Shown: positions 24,885 through 34,630, counted from the first letter of the stretch. The stretch is 64,000 nt of DNA from Paenibacillus sedimenti (GCF_014534655.1 NZ_JACVVD010000012.1:1-64000); one strand, 5' to 3'. Translations and numbers: made by a program. Notes: a model not told the origin generated them from the sequence alone.

Positions 24885-25397
24885 CGTTGCGGGGAGGGAA
24901 GAGAACCCGCAAGGGTTCGACCGTCCGTGAAGACATCGTGAAAAAGACCCAGGCTGGGCGAGCTTGCGAATAAACTACCAGAACCGAAGTTAATTCGTTA
25001 CTTCTTGCTTCCTGCCTCTAGATATAGCTCTGCGTTCGCAAATAGAGAACATTTTGACGCATTTGATGGGTAAACGACCCCAAATATGCTTCGAACGAAT
25101 AAAATTCCTACCAAGTAACATTTTTCCCTCAAATAGTGCCGTTTTTTTGCCAATTACGGCTTACAGCGATGAACAAACTGCATGAAATGCAGTTTGTTTC
25201 TTGAATAGCAGGAGATGAGTGTATGAACAATAACTCTATTGGTCGAACCGTATAAGATCTCGATGAACCTACCGCCTCTCTGACATTTTCGGACAAATTT
25301 AAAATAAATCGTGCATCTCTCTTATATGAACCTTCTTCCTGAATTGTTACTATAACATTAAGCAGGACAACATGATCAAGTAGGGGGAATAAAAACA
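24885..25397. other. non-coding region before the second binding-protein gene
   Basis: About 510 bases without a supportable gene. An 89-codon minus-strand frame (25129-25398) has no ribosome site or recognisable product. The 3' part holds the regulatory element at 25298-25356. Confidence 0.6.
25298..25356 (+). promoter_or_regulatory. promoter with xylan-locus element (copy A)
   Basis: TTTAAAATAAATC (25298-25310) and CATCTCTCTTAT (25314-25325) are separated by three bases, with a -10-like TATAAC at 25351-25356 and no consensus -35. The same element, 27 of 30 bases identical, occurs at 36396 with its TATAAT at the same distance (53 bases from the element start). The weak -35 suggests activation, perhaps by the YesN-type regulator encoded at 36560. 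Confidence 0.65.
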
Positions 25398-26711
25398 ATG
25401 ATTAAATGGAAGCGTTCTCTAACAGTCGTCGTAGCAGCAGCGTTAGCCGGATCCCTAGTAGCTTGCTCCAGCGGCGGAGCCAAGAGCGGTACGGATCCGA
25501 AGGCTACTGCAGCAGCTACACCGGCTGCGAGTTCAAATGAGCCAGTCAAGCTGCGCATCATGTGGTGGGGTTCGCAAGTCCGCCATGAGGCGACTCTTGC
25601 CGCGCTGAAATTGTATAGCGAAAAACATCCAAACGTGACATTTGAGCCGGAATATTCCGGTATGGACGGATATTTGGACAAGCTGTCCACGCAAGCGGCG
25701 GCGAATAATGCGCCGGATTTGATTCAATTGGATCCGGGTTGGGTGTCGGATTGGGCAGGCCGCAACCAATTAGCGCCGCTCACAGGAGTGGATGTTGCCA
25801 AAATTGACACAAAAGTATTATCAGGCGGGCAATCCGGCGGCAAACAATATGCGATGCCGTTAGGCTCAGTCGCATACGGGATGATTTTCGATAAAGCGGC
25901 GATGGATAAGCTCGGCCTTAAAGCTCCACAGAACGGCTGGTCATGGGACGATTTCTTTGCACTGGCTAAAGAAGCTAAGACGAAACTGCCGGAAGGCCAA
26001 TACTTTACGAAGGATTATGCCGGCGACTATTTTGCCTACTCGGCATTCCAATATGCTAAAGGTAAAGGCATGGTGGTATCGGCAGACGGTAAATTCAACG
26101 TAGACCAAGCTACCTTCCTGGAATGGACCAAGAAATTCGAAGAGCTGCGCAAAGCAGGGATCGTTCCTCCTGCAGATGTGAATGCCTCCGATAAAGAATT
26201 CGATCCGAAAATGGATTTAATGGTTTCGGGTAAAATTATGATCCGTCTGGGCTTCTCCAACAATTACAGTTCTTGGGATAGCTTGAAGAAAGGCGCTTAT
26301 GCGCTGGTAACGATGCCGCGCGGTACAGAAGCAGGCGGCTGGTTAAAGCCTTCCATGTACCTGGCTGTTTCCGCAGGCTCCAAGAAAGCGGAAGAGGCGA
26401 AGAAATTCCTCAACTGGTTCGTTAACGATCCGGAAGCTGCAAAAATCTTGACAACTACACGCGGCTTGCCGGTTAATAAAGATATAGCCGTGTCCCTTGA
26501 AGCAAGCATGAGTGAAACGGATAAAATCGGTTCGGCCTTGCTTCACGCAACTGAGAAAGACGGGCAAACCTGGACTCCTGGTGTCAAAGGCTGGACGAAC
26601 TTTATCGATAAAGATTGGACGCTCGTTCGCGATCAGCTCAGCTTCGGTAAAGTGACGCCGGAAAAAGCTTTTGAACAATTGAAAACAGCAGCGCAATCTT
26701 ACGAAAAATAA
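25398..26711 (+). CDS. sugar ABC transporter substrate-binding lipoprotein (xylan/glucuronate locus)
   Basis: A 437-residue family-1 solute-binding protein. A signal peptide ends in the lipobox LVAC (about residue 23), followed by a Ser/Ala/Thr linker and the ligand-binding body starting VKLRIMWWGSQVRHEATL. ATG 25398 follows GTAGGGGG at good spacing. It is paralogous to the binding protein at 4119. Its permeases are probably those at 32731 and 33690, since no other pair lies in this locus and their promoter regions share sequence. By context it likely captures aldouronates (methylglucuronoxylo-oligosaccharides) or free uronates for the GH67 enzyme; this is inferred. Confidence 0.9.
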   Translation: MIKWKRSLTVVVAAALAGSLVACSSGGAKSGTDPKATAAATPAASSNEPVKLRIMWWGSQVRHEATLAALKLYSEKHPNVTFEPEYSGMDGYLDKLSTQAAANNAPDLIQLDPGWVSDWAGRNQLAPLTGVDVAKIDTKVLSGGQSGGKQYAMPLGSVAYGMIFDKAAMDKLGLKAPQNGWSWDDFFALAKEAKTKLPEGQYFTKDYAGDYFAYSAFQYAKGKGMVVSADGKFNVDQATFLEWTKKFEELRKAGIVPPADVNASDKEFDPKMDLMVSGKIMIRLGFSNNYSSWDSLKKGAYALVTMPRGTEAGGWLKPSMYLAVSAGSKKAEEAKKFLNWFVNDPEAAKILTTTRGLPVNKDIAVSLEASMSETDKIGSALLHATEKDGQTWTPGVKGWTNFIDKDWTLVRDQLSFGKVTPEKAFEQLKTAAQSYEK

Positions 26712-26712
26712 G

Positions 26713-26753
26713 GCAAGACGATAAGCCCGGAACATGACTGTTCCGGGTCTTGC
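26713..26753 (+). terminator. hairpin between binding protein and NIF3 gene
   Basis: CCCGGAACA/TGTTCCGGG with loop TGAC, framed by GCAAGA/TCTTGC. There is no T-run, so it may stabilise the abundant binding-protein mRNA or attenuate rather than terminate. A similar CCCGGA hairpin lies before the regulator at 36560. Confidence 0.6.
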
Positions 26754-26779
26754 TGTCTACCGCGAATGGAGTTGAAGCA

Positions 26780-27574
26780 ATGAAGGTCACGATAAAGGAT
26801 ATCATCGATAAACTAATGGAACCCGTAGGCCAGCTCGAGAGCACGGTGGACACGCTGAGGTCAGGCAGTCTCAATACGGAAGTAAAAGGGATCGTAACGA
26901 CGTTCATGGCGACACACCATGTGATTGAGCAGGCCGTCGCTATGGGCGCTAACTTACTCATAACGCACGAAGGGACATTTTACAGTCATCTGGACAGAAC
27001 GGAATCATTGGAAAAGGATCCGGTTTATCGGGAGAAGCAAAGACTTATCGACGAGTCAGGCATAGCCATCTTCCGATTCCATGATTATTGGCATCGCTAT
27101 CAGCCCGACGGAATTATGGCAGGGTTAATCCAGGCACTAGACTGGCAATCGTATGTCGATGATCATCAACCGGCTGCATCCATTCTTACCGTTCCCGCAA
27201 TGACTGTCAAAGAAATTGCTGAGTATGCTAAAAATAAGCTTGGCATCTCGTTTGTCCGAGTTGCCGGTGATTTATCGATCACATGTACGCGGGTTGGTTT
27301 ATTGGCGGGATACAGAGGAGGAGGTGCCTTGGCTATCCCGCTTTTTGAAAACGAGCATCTGGACCTCATTATTTCGGGAGAGGGACCTGAGTGGGAGACT
27401 CCTGAATACGTACGGGACGCTGTACATCAAGGGAGAAAGATGGCGTTGATCGTGCTTGGACATGCGGAGAGTGAAGTACCTGGTATGAAGCATTTGGCTG
27501 AGCGGATAGGAATGATGTTTCCGACAATTCCTGTGCATTTTATTCCGGGAAAACAAATTTTTCAAGTAATTTAA
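26780..27574 (+). CDS. NIF3-family (YqfO/YbgI-like) putative metal-binding protein
   Basis: A 264-residue protein with the NIF3 fold signatures. The metal-site motif NLLITHEGTFYSH lies in the N-terminal half, FRFHDYWHR follows, and the C-terminal VLGHAESEVPGM supplies the remaining ligands. ATG 26780 has GGAG at about 10 bases; upstream in-frame starts overlap the hairpin. NIF3 proteins bind a dinuclear metal centre and are often annotated as hydrolases or GTP cyclohydrolase-like; their role is unsettled. Its place between the binding protein and uxuB suggests a link with uronate metabolism. Confidence 0.85.
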   Translation: MKVTIKDIIDKLMEPVGQLESTVDTLRSGSLNTEVKGIVTTFMATHHVIEQAVAMGANLLITHEGTFYSHLDRTESLEKDPVYREKQRLIDESGIAIFRFHDYWHRYQPDGIMAGLIQALDWQSYVDDHQPAASILTVPAMTVKEIAEYAKNKLGISFVRVAGDLSITCTRVGLLAGYRGGGALAIPLFENEHLDLIISGEGPEWETPEYVRDAVHQGRKMALIVLGHAESEVPGMKHLAERIGMMFPTIPVHFIPGKQIFQVI

Positions 27575-27581
27575 TTAGAAA

Positions 27582-27624
27582 AGGGTAGTGGATAACAACT
27601 AAATAAGCCGTTATTCACTACCCA
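27582..27624 (-). terminator. terminator of the gntR-uxuA-uxuB operon
   Basis: On the minus strand GGGTAGTGAATAAC and GTTATCCACTACCC pair and are followed by TTTTCT, 11 bases beyond the uxuB stop. On the plus strand the hairpin also follows the NIF3 gene but lacks a T-run. Confidence 0.75.
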
Positions 27625-27634
27625 TCCTAAAAGC

Positions 27635-28489
27635 TTAGACACCCGAATAAGCCATGAAACCGCCGTCGACCGGAATGGTCGTTCCTGTGACGAATCCTGA
27701 CATATTGGCATCGGTCAGCCAAAGCAGGGTACCCAGTAAATCCTCAGGCTTGCCGAAGCGACGCATCGGCGTATGTGTAATAATTTTATGAGAACGTTCG
27801 GTGAGGGAGCCATCCTCTTTGAGCAGCAGCTTCTCGTTCTGTTTGGTCAAGAAAAATCCCGGTGCAATCGCGTTGACACGGATACCGCTTTCCGCCAGAT
27901 GCACAGCCAGCCACTGTGTGAAATTATCAATGGCAGCTTTGGCGGCGCTGTAAGCAGGAACCTTGGTCATTGGAGAAGGGGCGCTCATCGAAGAGATGTT
28001 GATCACCGTCGCTCCTTGTTTGCCGAGCATCTGTTTGACGAAGATTTGCGTCGGAATCAGGCTGCCGACGAAGTTCAAATCGAGCACATTGCGAAAGCCG
28101 CTTACGCTTAGATCAAAGAACGTCGTTACATCCGGATTGTTCAGGTCTTCCGGTTTATAGATTTCGTTCGTTGTATTCGCGCTCGGATGATTGCCTCCGG
28201 CACCGTTGATCAGAATGTCGCATGGGCCTAACTGCTCTAGGACGGCGTCGGCCGCTTGCTGCATGCTCTCCGCATTCGTTACGTCACATGAGACAGCAAT
28301 GGCTTCGCCTCCGGCAGCGATAATTTCGGCAGCAACCTCGCTGCCTTTTTCGAGGGTGCGGTTCAGAATGGCGACACGGGATCCCTGCCGTGCAAGCTCT
28401 AGAGCCATAACCCGGCACAGAACGCCGGCGCCGCCCGTTATGACGACTACTTTGCCATGAAGCGATGGATGGTTGGTTAATTCGATCAT
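27635..28489 (-). CDS. uxuB: D-mannonate oxidoreductase (fructuronate reductase), SDR family
   Basis: A 284-residue short-chain dehydrogenase interconverting D-fructuronate and D-mannonate with NAD(H). The nucleotide-binding loop is [16 protein letters not shown], where the usual last Gly of the loop is Cys. The catalytic Ser is in NISSMS, and Tyr and Lys are in [11 protein letters not shown]. The product ends in [12 protein letters not shown]. The ATG at 28489 overlaps the uxuA stop; the frame is open 20 codons upstream without a site. Pairing with uxuA and GntR makes the assignment strong. It feeds 2-keto-3-deoxygluconate formation from glucuronate released by the GH67 enzyme. Confidence 0.88.
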   Translation of the reverse strand: MIELTNHPSLHGKVVVITGGAGVLCRVMALELARQGSRVAILNRTLEKGSEVAAEIIAAGGEAIAVSCDVTNAESMQQAADAVLEQLGPCDILINGAGGNHPSANTTNEIYKPEDLNNPDVTTFFDLSVSGFRNVLDLNFVGSLIPTQIFVKQMLGKQGATVINISSMSAPSPMTKVPAYSAAKAAIDNFTQWLAVHLAESGIRVNAIAPGFFLTKQNEKLLLKEDGSLTERSHKIITHTPMRRFGKPEDLLGTLLWLTDANMSGFVTGTTIPVDGGFMAYSGV

Positions 28490-29574
28490 CGTTGTACTAC
28501 CGTCCTTTCTGTATGTGAACCTTTGCTGTAAGCGTCCCAAAGCCCCCACAAGTACATGATGCCTAGCGCGCGATCATATAGACCGTATCCGGGTCTGCAC
28601 TGTTCGTCCCATATATGCCTGCCGTGGTCCGGCCGGCAGAAGCCTTCGAAGTTGTTCATGTGCAGCGCTTGTACGATGCCGGACATATCAACAGTACCGT
28701 CCTGTGTGCGGTGCGACGTCTCGATAAAATCGCCATTCTCGTAAACCCGTACATTGCGGAGATGAGTAAATGGAATCCGGTCGGCAAATTCATGTACCAT
28801 GGAGACGATATCATTGGCCGGATTAGCGCCGAGCGATCCGCTGCAAAGTGTGATGCCGTTATACGGGCTATCATGCAGCTTCAGAAAACGGCGAATGTTA
28901 GCTTGGCCCGTCATAATACGGGGCAATCCGAAGATCGGCCATGGCGGATCGTCCGGGTGTATCGCCATTCGGATATCGTGCTCGGCAGCTACGGGGATAA
29001 TCTCGTCGAGGAAGTATTTGACGTTATCCCACAAATGCTCTTCGGTAACGCCGCGGTAAGCGTCAAACAGCTCCGTCAAGCGTCCTAGGCGTTCCGGCTC
29101 CCAGCCCGGCATCGTAAAGTTCGGATTTTCATTGATCCGCTTAACCTGCTCGAACAGGTCAAGGTCGGTGATTTTGCTTTTTTCATAAAAGAGAGCAGTC
29201 GAACCATCGCCTAATTCCTTGTGCAGGTCGGTTCGCACCCAGTCGAATACGGGCATAAAATTGTAGCAAATTACTTTGACTCCGACTTGAGCGAGTTTGG
29301 CGATTGTTTTTTTATAATTCTCGATATACTTGTCGCGGCTTGGAAGACCAAGCTTAATATCCTCGTGAATATTGACGCTTTCCACGACTTTGATGTGAAG
29401 ACCTGCTTGATCGGCCTTTGCTTTTATCTCCATGATTTTGTCCATGGGCCACTCTTCGCCGGCAGTTACGTCATGAAGCGCCCATACGATACCTTCCACG
29501 CCGGGAATCTGCTTGATTTGGTTCAGGGTTACGGTATCGTTGCCCTCTCCAAACCATCGAAATACCATTTTCAT
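28486..29574 (-). CDS. uxuA: mannonate dehydratase
   Basis: A 362-residue enzyme converting D-mannonate to 2-keto-3-deoxy-D-gluconate. The N-terminus [20 protein letters not shown] and [14 protein letters not shown] are family hallmarks. Metal and catalytic residues lie in [30 protein letters not shown] and [17 protein letters not shown] precedes the ATG by about 12 bases. It lies between gntR (19-base gap upstream) and uxuB (4-base overlap downstream), forming one operon for glucuronate breakdown. Full length and intact, unlike the remnant at 5481. Confidence 0.95.
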   Translation of the reverse strand: MKMVFRWFGEGNDTVTLNQIKQIPGVEGIVWALHDVTAGEEWPMDKIMEIKAKADQAGLHIKVVESVNIHEDIKLGLPSRDKYIENYKKTIAKLAQVGVKVICYNFMPVFDWVRTDLHKELGDGSTALFYEKSKITDLDLFEQVKRINENPNFTMPGWEPERLGRLTELFDAYRGVTEEHLWDNVKYFLDEIIPVAAEHDIRMAIHPDDPPWPIFGLPRIMTGQANIRRFLKLHDSPYNGITLCSGSLGANPANDIVSMVHEFADRIPFTHLRNVRVYENGDFIETSHRTQDGTVDMSGIVQALHMNNFEGFCRPDHGRHIWDEQCRPGYGLYDRALGIMYLWGLWDAYSKGSHTERTVVQR

Positions 29575-29593
29575 AAATTGCTTTCGCCTCCGG

Positions 29594-30271
29594 TCATTTG
29601 AAGTAAGCAGGGAATTTCTGTTTGAGCAGCGCCTGATCGGCGATCGTCAAATGCAAATGCTCAATCATCAGCTTCTCCGCCCGATCAGCGTTGTTCTCAC
29701 GAATAGCTTCCACCATGTGCTGATGCTGGGCAATGAGATCGTCCCAATGATGATCGGCGGCTAGGCGGAGCATCCGGGTCCGGTTAAGGTGAACGTTGAT
29801 TTGCTGGATGACCGCCCAGGTGTTGAGCTTCTTGCATCCTTCAAAGATCGTTCGGTGGAAAGCTTCATCAAGCTCGAACATTTTCTTGTAATCTTGCTCT
29901 TCGATGCAAGCGTTCTGTAGTAAAAGGTTAGTTTGCAGCTCCTTTAATTGTTCAGCTGGAAAGCTGCCGCAGGCTAATCGGATGACGGCGCGTTCAAGCT
30001 GTTCGCGCATAAAACGCGCTTCTTCCACAAGTTCCAAATCGATAAGCGATATCACCGTACCGCGTTGAGGGTAGATGTCCAACAGTCCTTCCTGTGAAAG
30101 GCGGACGAAGCTTTCTCTAACGGGCGTACGGCTTACGCCTAATTGAAGCGAGATCTCTTTTTCCGATATGCTGGCGCCGGGAAGCAGTTCAATGCTCAGG
30201 ATCTGCTCCTTCAGCCTATGATACACGGCATCGCGCGTGGAATTGATCTGTGGTCTGATTGTAAAATCCAT
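29594..30271 (-). CDS. GntR-family (FadR subfamily) regulator of the uronate genes
   Basis: A 225-residue repressor. The winged HTH (about 8-75) has [20 protein letters not shown] and [20 protein letters not shown]. The FCD-type ligand domain (about 85-215) has the metal-ligand pattern [14 protein letters not shown] and [12 protein letters not shown]. The ATG at 30271 is chosen over an upstream frame because AGGGGTGAA lies just before it; the longer version would read through the operator. It is the first gene of gntR-uxuA-uxuB and likely binds the palindrome at 30299-30332, responding to a uronate or aldonate. Autoregulation is implied. Confidence 0.9.
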   Translation of the reverse strand: MDFTIRPQINSTRDAVYHRLKEQILSIELLPGASISEKEISLQLGVSRTPVRESFVRLSQEGLLDIYPQRGTVISLIDLELVEEARFMREQLERAVIRLACGSFPAEQLKELQTNLLLQNACIEEQDYKKMFELDEAFHRTIFEGCKKLNTWAVIQQINVHLNRTRMLRLAADHHWDDLIAQHQHMVEAIRENNADRAEKLMIEHLHLTIADQALLKQKFPAYFK

Positions 30272-30298
30272 GGATTCACCCCTATATGCAACTATTAC

Positions 30299-30332
30299 TT
30301 CCATACTACCACACTTGTATGGTAGTATGGAA
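30299..30332. promoter_or_regulatory. palindromic operator between gntR-uxuAB and the GH67 gene
   Basis: A 34-base near-perfect inverted repeat, TTCCATACTACCA with TGGTAGTATGGAA around CACTTGTA, sits in the divergent intergenic region. TACCA/TGGTA half-sites are typical of FadR-subfamily GntR operators. It is placed to control both directions at once. Confidence 0.8.
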
Positions 30333-30404
30333 GTCATGAATGGCTTATATAGGAATCATTATGAATTTATGAAGGAAAACTTATCATGCGGGGAGGATTT
30401 TCTG

Positions 30405-32477
30405 ATGGGAGGAACTACATTACATCAGTCCGGAGATGGCTATCAGGCATGGCTGGGATTTCATCGTATAGCTCCGGGCGAACTTTATGATCAATATGCG
30501 GTCTACAATCGTATTACTGTCACTGAAAAGGATGATATTGTTCGGACTGCTATATCCGAATTGTCACGAGGGATTGCATCAATACTGGGCAATGAGCCCG
30601 AAGTAGCGGAGAGCGGGGTTGGGGTTCCGTGCATCGCAATAGGAACTTTCGGCAGTAATCCTATTGTAGATCGTACTTTCGGAAACGATACGCGTTCGGC
30701 GGTTGGACCCGAAGGATTCGCGATAAAGTCGGATAAAGATAACCGCTGCATCGCGATAGGGGCTTCATCGGGATCCGGGATTTTGTATGGCGTCTTCCAT
30801 CTGCTTCGGCTGATGAGCACGGGCGCCACCATCGACAAGCTGGATTTGGTTGAGAATCCTGTTAACATGCTGCGCATGATCAATCAGTGGGACAATATTG
30901 ACGGCAGCATTGAACGGGGATATGCGGGGAAATCGATTTTTTATGCCAATAACCGAATCACTGGCGATCTGGAGCGCGTCCGCGACTATGCCAGACTGCT
31001 GGCTTCATCGGGAATCAATGCGATCTCGATCAATAATGTGAACGTGCATAAATATGAATCGATGTTATTGACACAAGAATACCTTCCTGATGTAGCGAAG
31101 TTTGCCGCTATTTTCAGGTCATACGGCATCAAATTGTTTTTGAGCATCAACTACGCAAGCCCGCTTGAAATTGGCGGTTTGTCGACGGCTGATCCGCTTG
31201 ATCCGGCCGTGCGCGAATGGTGGCGCGGCAAAGCGGCCGAAGTGTATGCGGCGATTCCGGATTTCGGCGGTTTCCTCGTGAAAGCCGATTCGGAGAATCG
31301 TCCGGGACCGTTCACCTATGACCGGGATCATGCGGACGGCTCGAATATGCTCGCCGAAGCGCTTAAGCCTTACGGCGGAATCGTCATTTGGCGCTGCTTC
31401 GTCTATAACTGCAAGCAGGATTGGCGTGACCGGACGACGGACCGAGCGCGGGCGGCTTATGACCATTTTAAACTGCTTGACGGACGATTTATGGACAATG
31501 TTATTTTGCAGGTGAAAAATGGACCGATGGACTTCCAGGTTCGGGAGCCGGTTTCGCCGCTCATCGGCGCCATGGAAGCAACGAATCAAATGATCGAGTT
31601 CCAGATTACGCAGGAGTATACAGGACAGCAGCGTCACTTGTGCTATCTGATTCCGCAGTGGAAAGAAGTTCTCGATTTTGAAACGTATGCTAAAGGTGAA
31701 GGGTCCAGCATTAAACGTATTGTCGACGGTTCTCTGTATGGAAACCGATTCAGCGGTTTTGCGGCCGTCTCGAACATTGGGAATGATGCCAATTGGACGG
31801 GACATTTGCTGGCGCAGGCGAACTTGTACGGCTACGGACGTTTGGCATGGAATCCTGAGCTGGCGGCGGAAGGCATCGCAGAGGAATGGATTCGTCAGAC
31901 ATTCGGCGGGAACGAAAAGCTCGTCCGCACGATTCTGGGGATGCTCATGGAATCGTGGAGCATCTATGAGTCGTATACGGCGCCGCTTGGCGTAGGCTGG
32001 ATGGTGAATCCTGACCATCATTACGGGCCAAACGTAGATGGTTATGAATATTCGAAGTGGGGCACCTATCACTTCGCAGATTGCTATGGCATCGGCGTCG
32101 ACCGGACGCAGGCATCGGGAACCGGATATGCCGCGCAGTATAGAGGAGCCAATTATGATAGGTACGAGTCGGTGGAGAGCTGTCCGGACGAGCTGCTATT
32201 GTTCTTCCACCACGTGCCATATGCGCATGTGCTTCATTCAGGTAAAACGGTCATACAGCATATTTATGACACGCACTTTGAAGGCGCGGAGCGGGCTGAA
32301 CAGTTGAAAGCCAAGTGGGATAGCCTTACAGGAAGCATGGACGAGGGGCTGCACAAGCAGGTAGCAAGTCGCCTAGCGGAGCAGGCTGAGCATGCGAAGG
32401 AATGGCGCGACATGATCAATACTTATTTTTACAGGAAGAGCGGCATTGCCGATCAGTTGGGTAGAAAAATCTATTAA
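30405..32477 (+). CDS. aguA: alpha-glucuronidase (glycoside hydrolase family 67)
   Basis: A 690-residue intracellular enzyme (no signal peptide) removing 4-O-methylglucuronic acid from the non-reducing end of aldouronates. The general acid is Glu297 in [10 protein letters not shown]; the base pair is Asp376 in [11 protein letters not shown] and Glu404 in ITQEYTGQ. Their spacing (79 and 107 residues) equals that of characterised GH67 enzymes. ATG 30405 has GGGGAGG 8 bases upstream; the open frame further upstream runs through the operator. It is divergent from gntR-uxuAB and supplies their substrate. Followed by a large hairpin. Confidence 0.95.
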   Translation: MGGTTLHQSGDGYQAWLGFHRIAPGELYDQYAVYNRITVTEKDDIVRTAISELSRGIASILGNEPEVAESGVGVPCIAIGTFGSNPIVDRTFGNDTRSAVGPEGFAIKSDKDNRCIAIGASSGSGILYGVFHLLRLMSTGATIDKLDLVENPVNMLRMINQWDNIDGSIERGYAGKSIFYANNRITGDLERVRDYARLLASSGINAISINNVNVHKYESMLLTQEYLPDVAKFAAIFRSYGIKLFLSINYASPLEIGGLSTADPLDPAVREWWRGKAAEVYAAIPDFGGFLVKADSENRPGPFTYDRDHADGSNMLAEALKPYGGIVIWRCFVYNCKQDWRDRTTDRARAAYDHFKLLDGRFMDNVILQVKNGPMDFQVREPVSPLIGAMEATNQMIEFQITQEYTGQQRHLCYLIPQWKEVLDFETYAKGEGSSIKRIVDGSLYGNRFSGFAAVSNIGNDANWTGHLLAQANLYGYGRLAWNPELAAEGIAEEWIRQTFGGNEKLVRTILGMLMESWSIYESYTAPLGVGWMVNPDHHYGPNVDGYEYSKWGTYHFADCYGIGVDRTQASGTGYAAQYRGANYDRYESVESCPDELLLFFHHVPYAHVLHSGKTVIQHIYDTHFEGAERAEQLKAKWDSLTGSMDEGLHKQVASRLAEQAEHAKEWRDMINTYFYRKSGIADQLGRKIY

Positions 32478-32479
32478 TT

Positions 32480-32550
32480 GCACAGCATAAAGGTAGTGGT
32501 TACTGAAAGAGCCCAAAAGGCTCTTTCGGAAGCCACTTTGTGCTATTGCG
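32480..32550 (+). terminator. large imperfect hairpin after the GH67 gene
   Basis: The core GAAAGAGCC/GGCTCTTTC with loop CAAAA (32504-32527) is extended by AGTGG/CCACT and GCACAGCAT/TGTGC pairing. There is no clear T-run, so it may be an mRNA-stabilising or partial terminator structure. Confidence 0.55.
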
Positions 32551-32631
32551 GGGCTGTTACGCCCCAAAAGTCCCTTTCAGCACCGGCAGGAGCAGGCTGT
32601 TGTTTGCGAGGGCTCTATTTTTTCGTGATAT

Positions 32632-32687
32632 TTTAAAAGAATTCGATGATTCCTCTCATTTAGTCTCTAGCATTTATTCTCTATACT
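32632..32687 (+). promoter_or_regulatory. promoter region of the permease/two-component operon (weak copy C of the element)
   Basis: TTTAAAAGAATTCGATGATT followed by CCTCTCATT loosely resembles the element at 25298 and 36396. A TATACT (32682-32687) lies 44 bases before the permease start. The match is partial and its -10 spacing is 50 rather than 53. Confidence 0.4.
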
Positions 32688-32730
32688 GAATGTATACCAA
32701 GAATAAGATTAACTGCAGAGGTGATCATAC

Positions 32731-33693
32731 ATGAATCGTTCCACAACTGCTGCCCTGAAAACCGCTGCGGGCACCAAGAAACGCCGTTCTTTTTTAAGTC
32801 GATGGGACGCTCCGATTGCGGGATATTTATTTATTGCGCCATGGCTGATCGGATTCTTCGGTCTGACCGCGTATCCGATGTTCTTATCGCTCTATTATTC
32901 ATTTACGGATTATACGTTGATGGAACCGATCAGTTGGGTCGGACTTCGAAATTATGAAAGAATATTTACGGCAGACGATAAGTTCGTGCAGTCCATCAAG
33001 GTAACATTTATGTATGTGCTGGCTTCCGTACCGCTGAAGCTCGCCGTGGCGCTACTCGTAGCACTATTGCTGAACAAGTCCATGAAAGGCATCTCCGCCT
33101 ACCGAACGGCTATTTATTTCCCATCACTGATCGGCGGAAGTATCGCGGTGTCCTTGCTATGGCGCAACATCTTCGGCGTCGACGGCATCTTCAACCAAAT
33201 TCTTGCCGCGTTCGGCATTGAAGGGACGGGTTGGATTACGAATCCGAGTACGGCGCTATCGACATTGATCCTGCTTACCGTCTGGCAGTTCGGTTCCTCG
33301 ATGGTGATTTTCCTTGCAGGTCTGAAGCAAATCCCGAACGATTTGTACGAAGCTTCGTCGGTAGACGGCGCGAACCGGTTCGTTCAATTTTTCAAGATAA
33401 CACTGCCTATGCTTTCTCCGACTTTGTACTTCAACCTCATTATGGGGGTTATCAACGCGTTTCAAATGTTCACATCGGCTTACGTCATTACAAACGGCGG
33501 ACCGATGAACTCGACATACGTCTATGCCTTATATTTGTATGAGCGTGCATTCAGCCGCTATCAACTCGGCTATTCTTCCGCACTTGCGTGGATTATGCTG
33601 GTCATGATCGTCATCGTAGCGGCCATTATTGCCGGCACCTCGAAATACTGGGTGTTCTACGAAACGGAGTCCGGGGGGAGGAAGTCCAAATGA
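32731..33693 (+). CDS. carbohydrate ABC transporter permease (UgpA type), xylan/glucuronate locus
   Basis: A 320-residue CUT1 permease. Six TM segments begin at about residue 30 (AGYLFIAPWLIGFFGLTAYP). The EAA loop is YEASSVDGANRFVQFFKITL. GAGGTGATC precedes ATG 32731. It is highly similar to the permease at 2312 (shared YRTAIYFPSLIGGSIAVS). The stop overlaps the next start. Probable partner of the binding protein at 25398, with an ATPase encoded elsewhere. Confidence 0.92.
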   Translation: MNRSTTAALKTAAGTKKRRSFLSRWDAPIAGYLFIAPWLIGFFGLTAYPMFLSLYYSFTDYTLMEPISWVGLRNYERIFTADDKFVQSIKVTFMYVLASVPLKLAVALLVALLLNKSMKGISAYRTAIYFPSLIGGSIAVSLLWRNIFGVDGIFNQILAAFGIEGTGWITNPSTALSTLILLTVWQFGSSMVIFLAGLKQIPNDLYEASSVDGANRFVQFFKITLPMLSPTLYFNLIMGVINAFQMFTSAYVITNGGPMNSTYVYALYLYERAFSRYQLGYSSALAWIMLVMIVIVAAIIAGTSKYWVFYETESGGRKSK

Positions 33694-34532
33694 CAATGAA
33701 ATGGAATCAAGTGACCCGCCATCTCTTCATGATCGTGTTTAGCCTCGTCATGATTTATCCGGTTGTTTGGTGGATCGGGGCATCTTTAAAGTCCAACAGC
33801 GAGCTCAGTTCGCCGAATCTTTTCCCTTCGGTGCCGCAGTGGAGCAACTTTGTGAAAGGATGGTACTCGGTTCCGGGGCATTCGTTCACGGATTTCTATC
33901 TCAATACGTTCGGTCTTGAAATTGTACTGTTAGCCGTTACGCTTCTCTCAAGTACTCTCGTTGCGTTCGGATTCGGAAGACTGGATTTTCCGCTTAAAAA
34001 CTTCTGGTTCTCCTTATTGATGCTTACGCTGATGCTGCCGGGACAAGTGCTGATTATTCCGCAGTATGCAATGTTTCATCAATTAGGTTGGGTGAATACG
34101 TATCTCCCGTTCATTGTGCCTCACTTGGTAGCTAGCGGCGCAGGCGGAACGTTCTTTGTCTTCCTGCTTATACAATTCGTGCGGGGAATTCCCAAAGAGC
34201 TGGATGAATCGGCTAAAATGGACGGCTGCTCCTGGTTCGGCATTTACTGGCGTATCGTGATGCCGCTGACCAAGCCTGCCATCGTAACGGTCATGATCTT
34301 TTGCTTCCTGTGGAACTGGGATGATTTCCTCGGTCACCTGCTCTATATCAACTCCGTCGATAAATACACGGTCGGTCTCGCCCTTCGGATGATCAATGAT
34401 TCCCAATCCGCCCAAGAGTGGGGACAACTGCTTGCGATGTCGCTCGTGTCCATCATTCCTGCGACGCTCGTCTTCATGTTCTTGCAGAAATACTTTGTCG
34501 AAGGAATTGCAACGACAGGGATTAAAGGATAA
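33690..34532 (+). CDS. carbohydrate ABC transporter permease (MalG/UgpE type), xylan/glucuronate locus
   Basis: A 280-residue second permease. The N-terminal helix is LFMIVFSLVMIYPVVWWIGA, the EAA loop is ELDESAKMDGCSWFGIYWRI, and the C-terminus is VEGIATTGIKG. The ATG at 33690 overlaps the preceding stop (ATGA) with GGGGGGAGGAAG upstream. It forms the translocation pore with the 32731 product. A small hairpin and then the kinase gene follow, so transport and sensing are co-transcribed. Confidence 0.92.
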   Translation: MTMKWNQVTRHLFMIVFSLVMIYPVVWWIGASLKSNSELSSPNLFPSVPQWSNFVKGWYSVPGHSFTDFYLNTFGLEIVLLAVTLLSSTLVAFGFGRLDFPLKNFWFSLLMLTLMLPGQVLIIPQYAMFHQLGWVNTYLPFIVPHLVASGAGGTFFVFLLIQFVRGIPKELDESAKMDGCSWFGIYWRIVMPLTKPAIVTVMIFCFLWNWDDFLGHLLYINSVDKYTVGLALRMINDSQSAQEWGQLLAMSLVSIIPATLVFMFLQKYFVEGIATTGIKG

Positions 34533-34549
34533 GATGAAATTTAAACATT

Positions 34550-34596
34550 CAATAGACGGTAAAGCGGCGAACCCATTTCGTTGTTTTACCGTTTCT
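34550..34596 (+). terminator. weak hairpin between permease and kinase genes
   Basis: ACGGTAAA and TTTACCGT pair over a 23-base loop and are followed by TTCTTC. It could reduce read-through from transporter into kinase and so set their expression ratio. Confidence 0.5.
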
Positions 34597-34630
34597 TCGC
34601 CTAAATGGAACAAACGGGAGCGCATGCGGC

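Noticed and set aside
25129-25398. 89-codon minus-strand frame before the second binding protein
   Set aside because: It covers the conserved promoter element, lacks a ribosome site and has no recognisable product.
31119-32072. 317-codon minus-strand frame inside the GH67 gene
   Set aside because: It is antisense to conserved catalytic coding sequence with verified active-site residues; no start signal.
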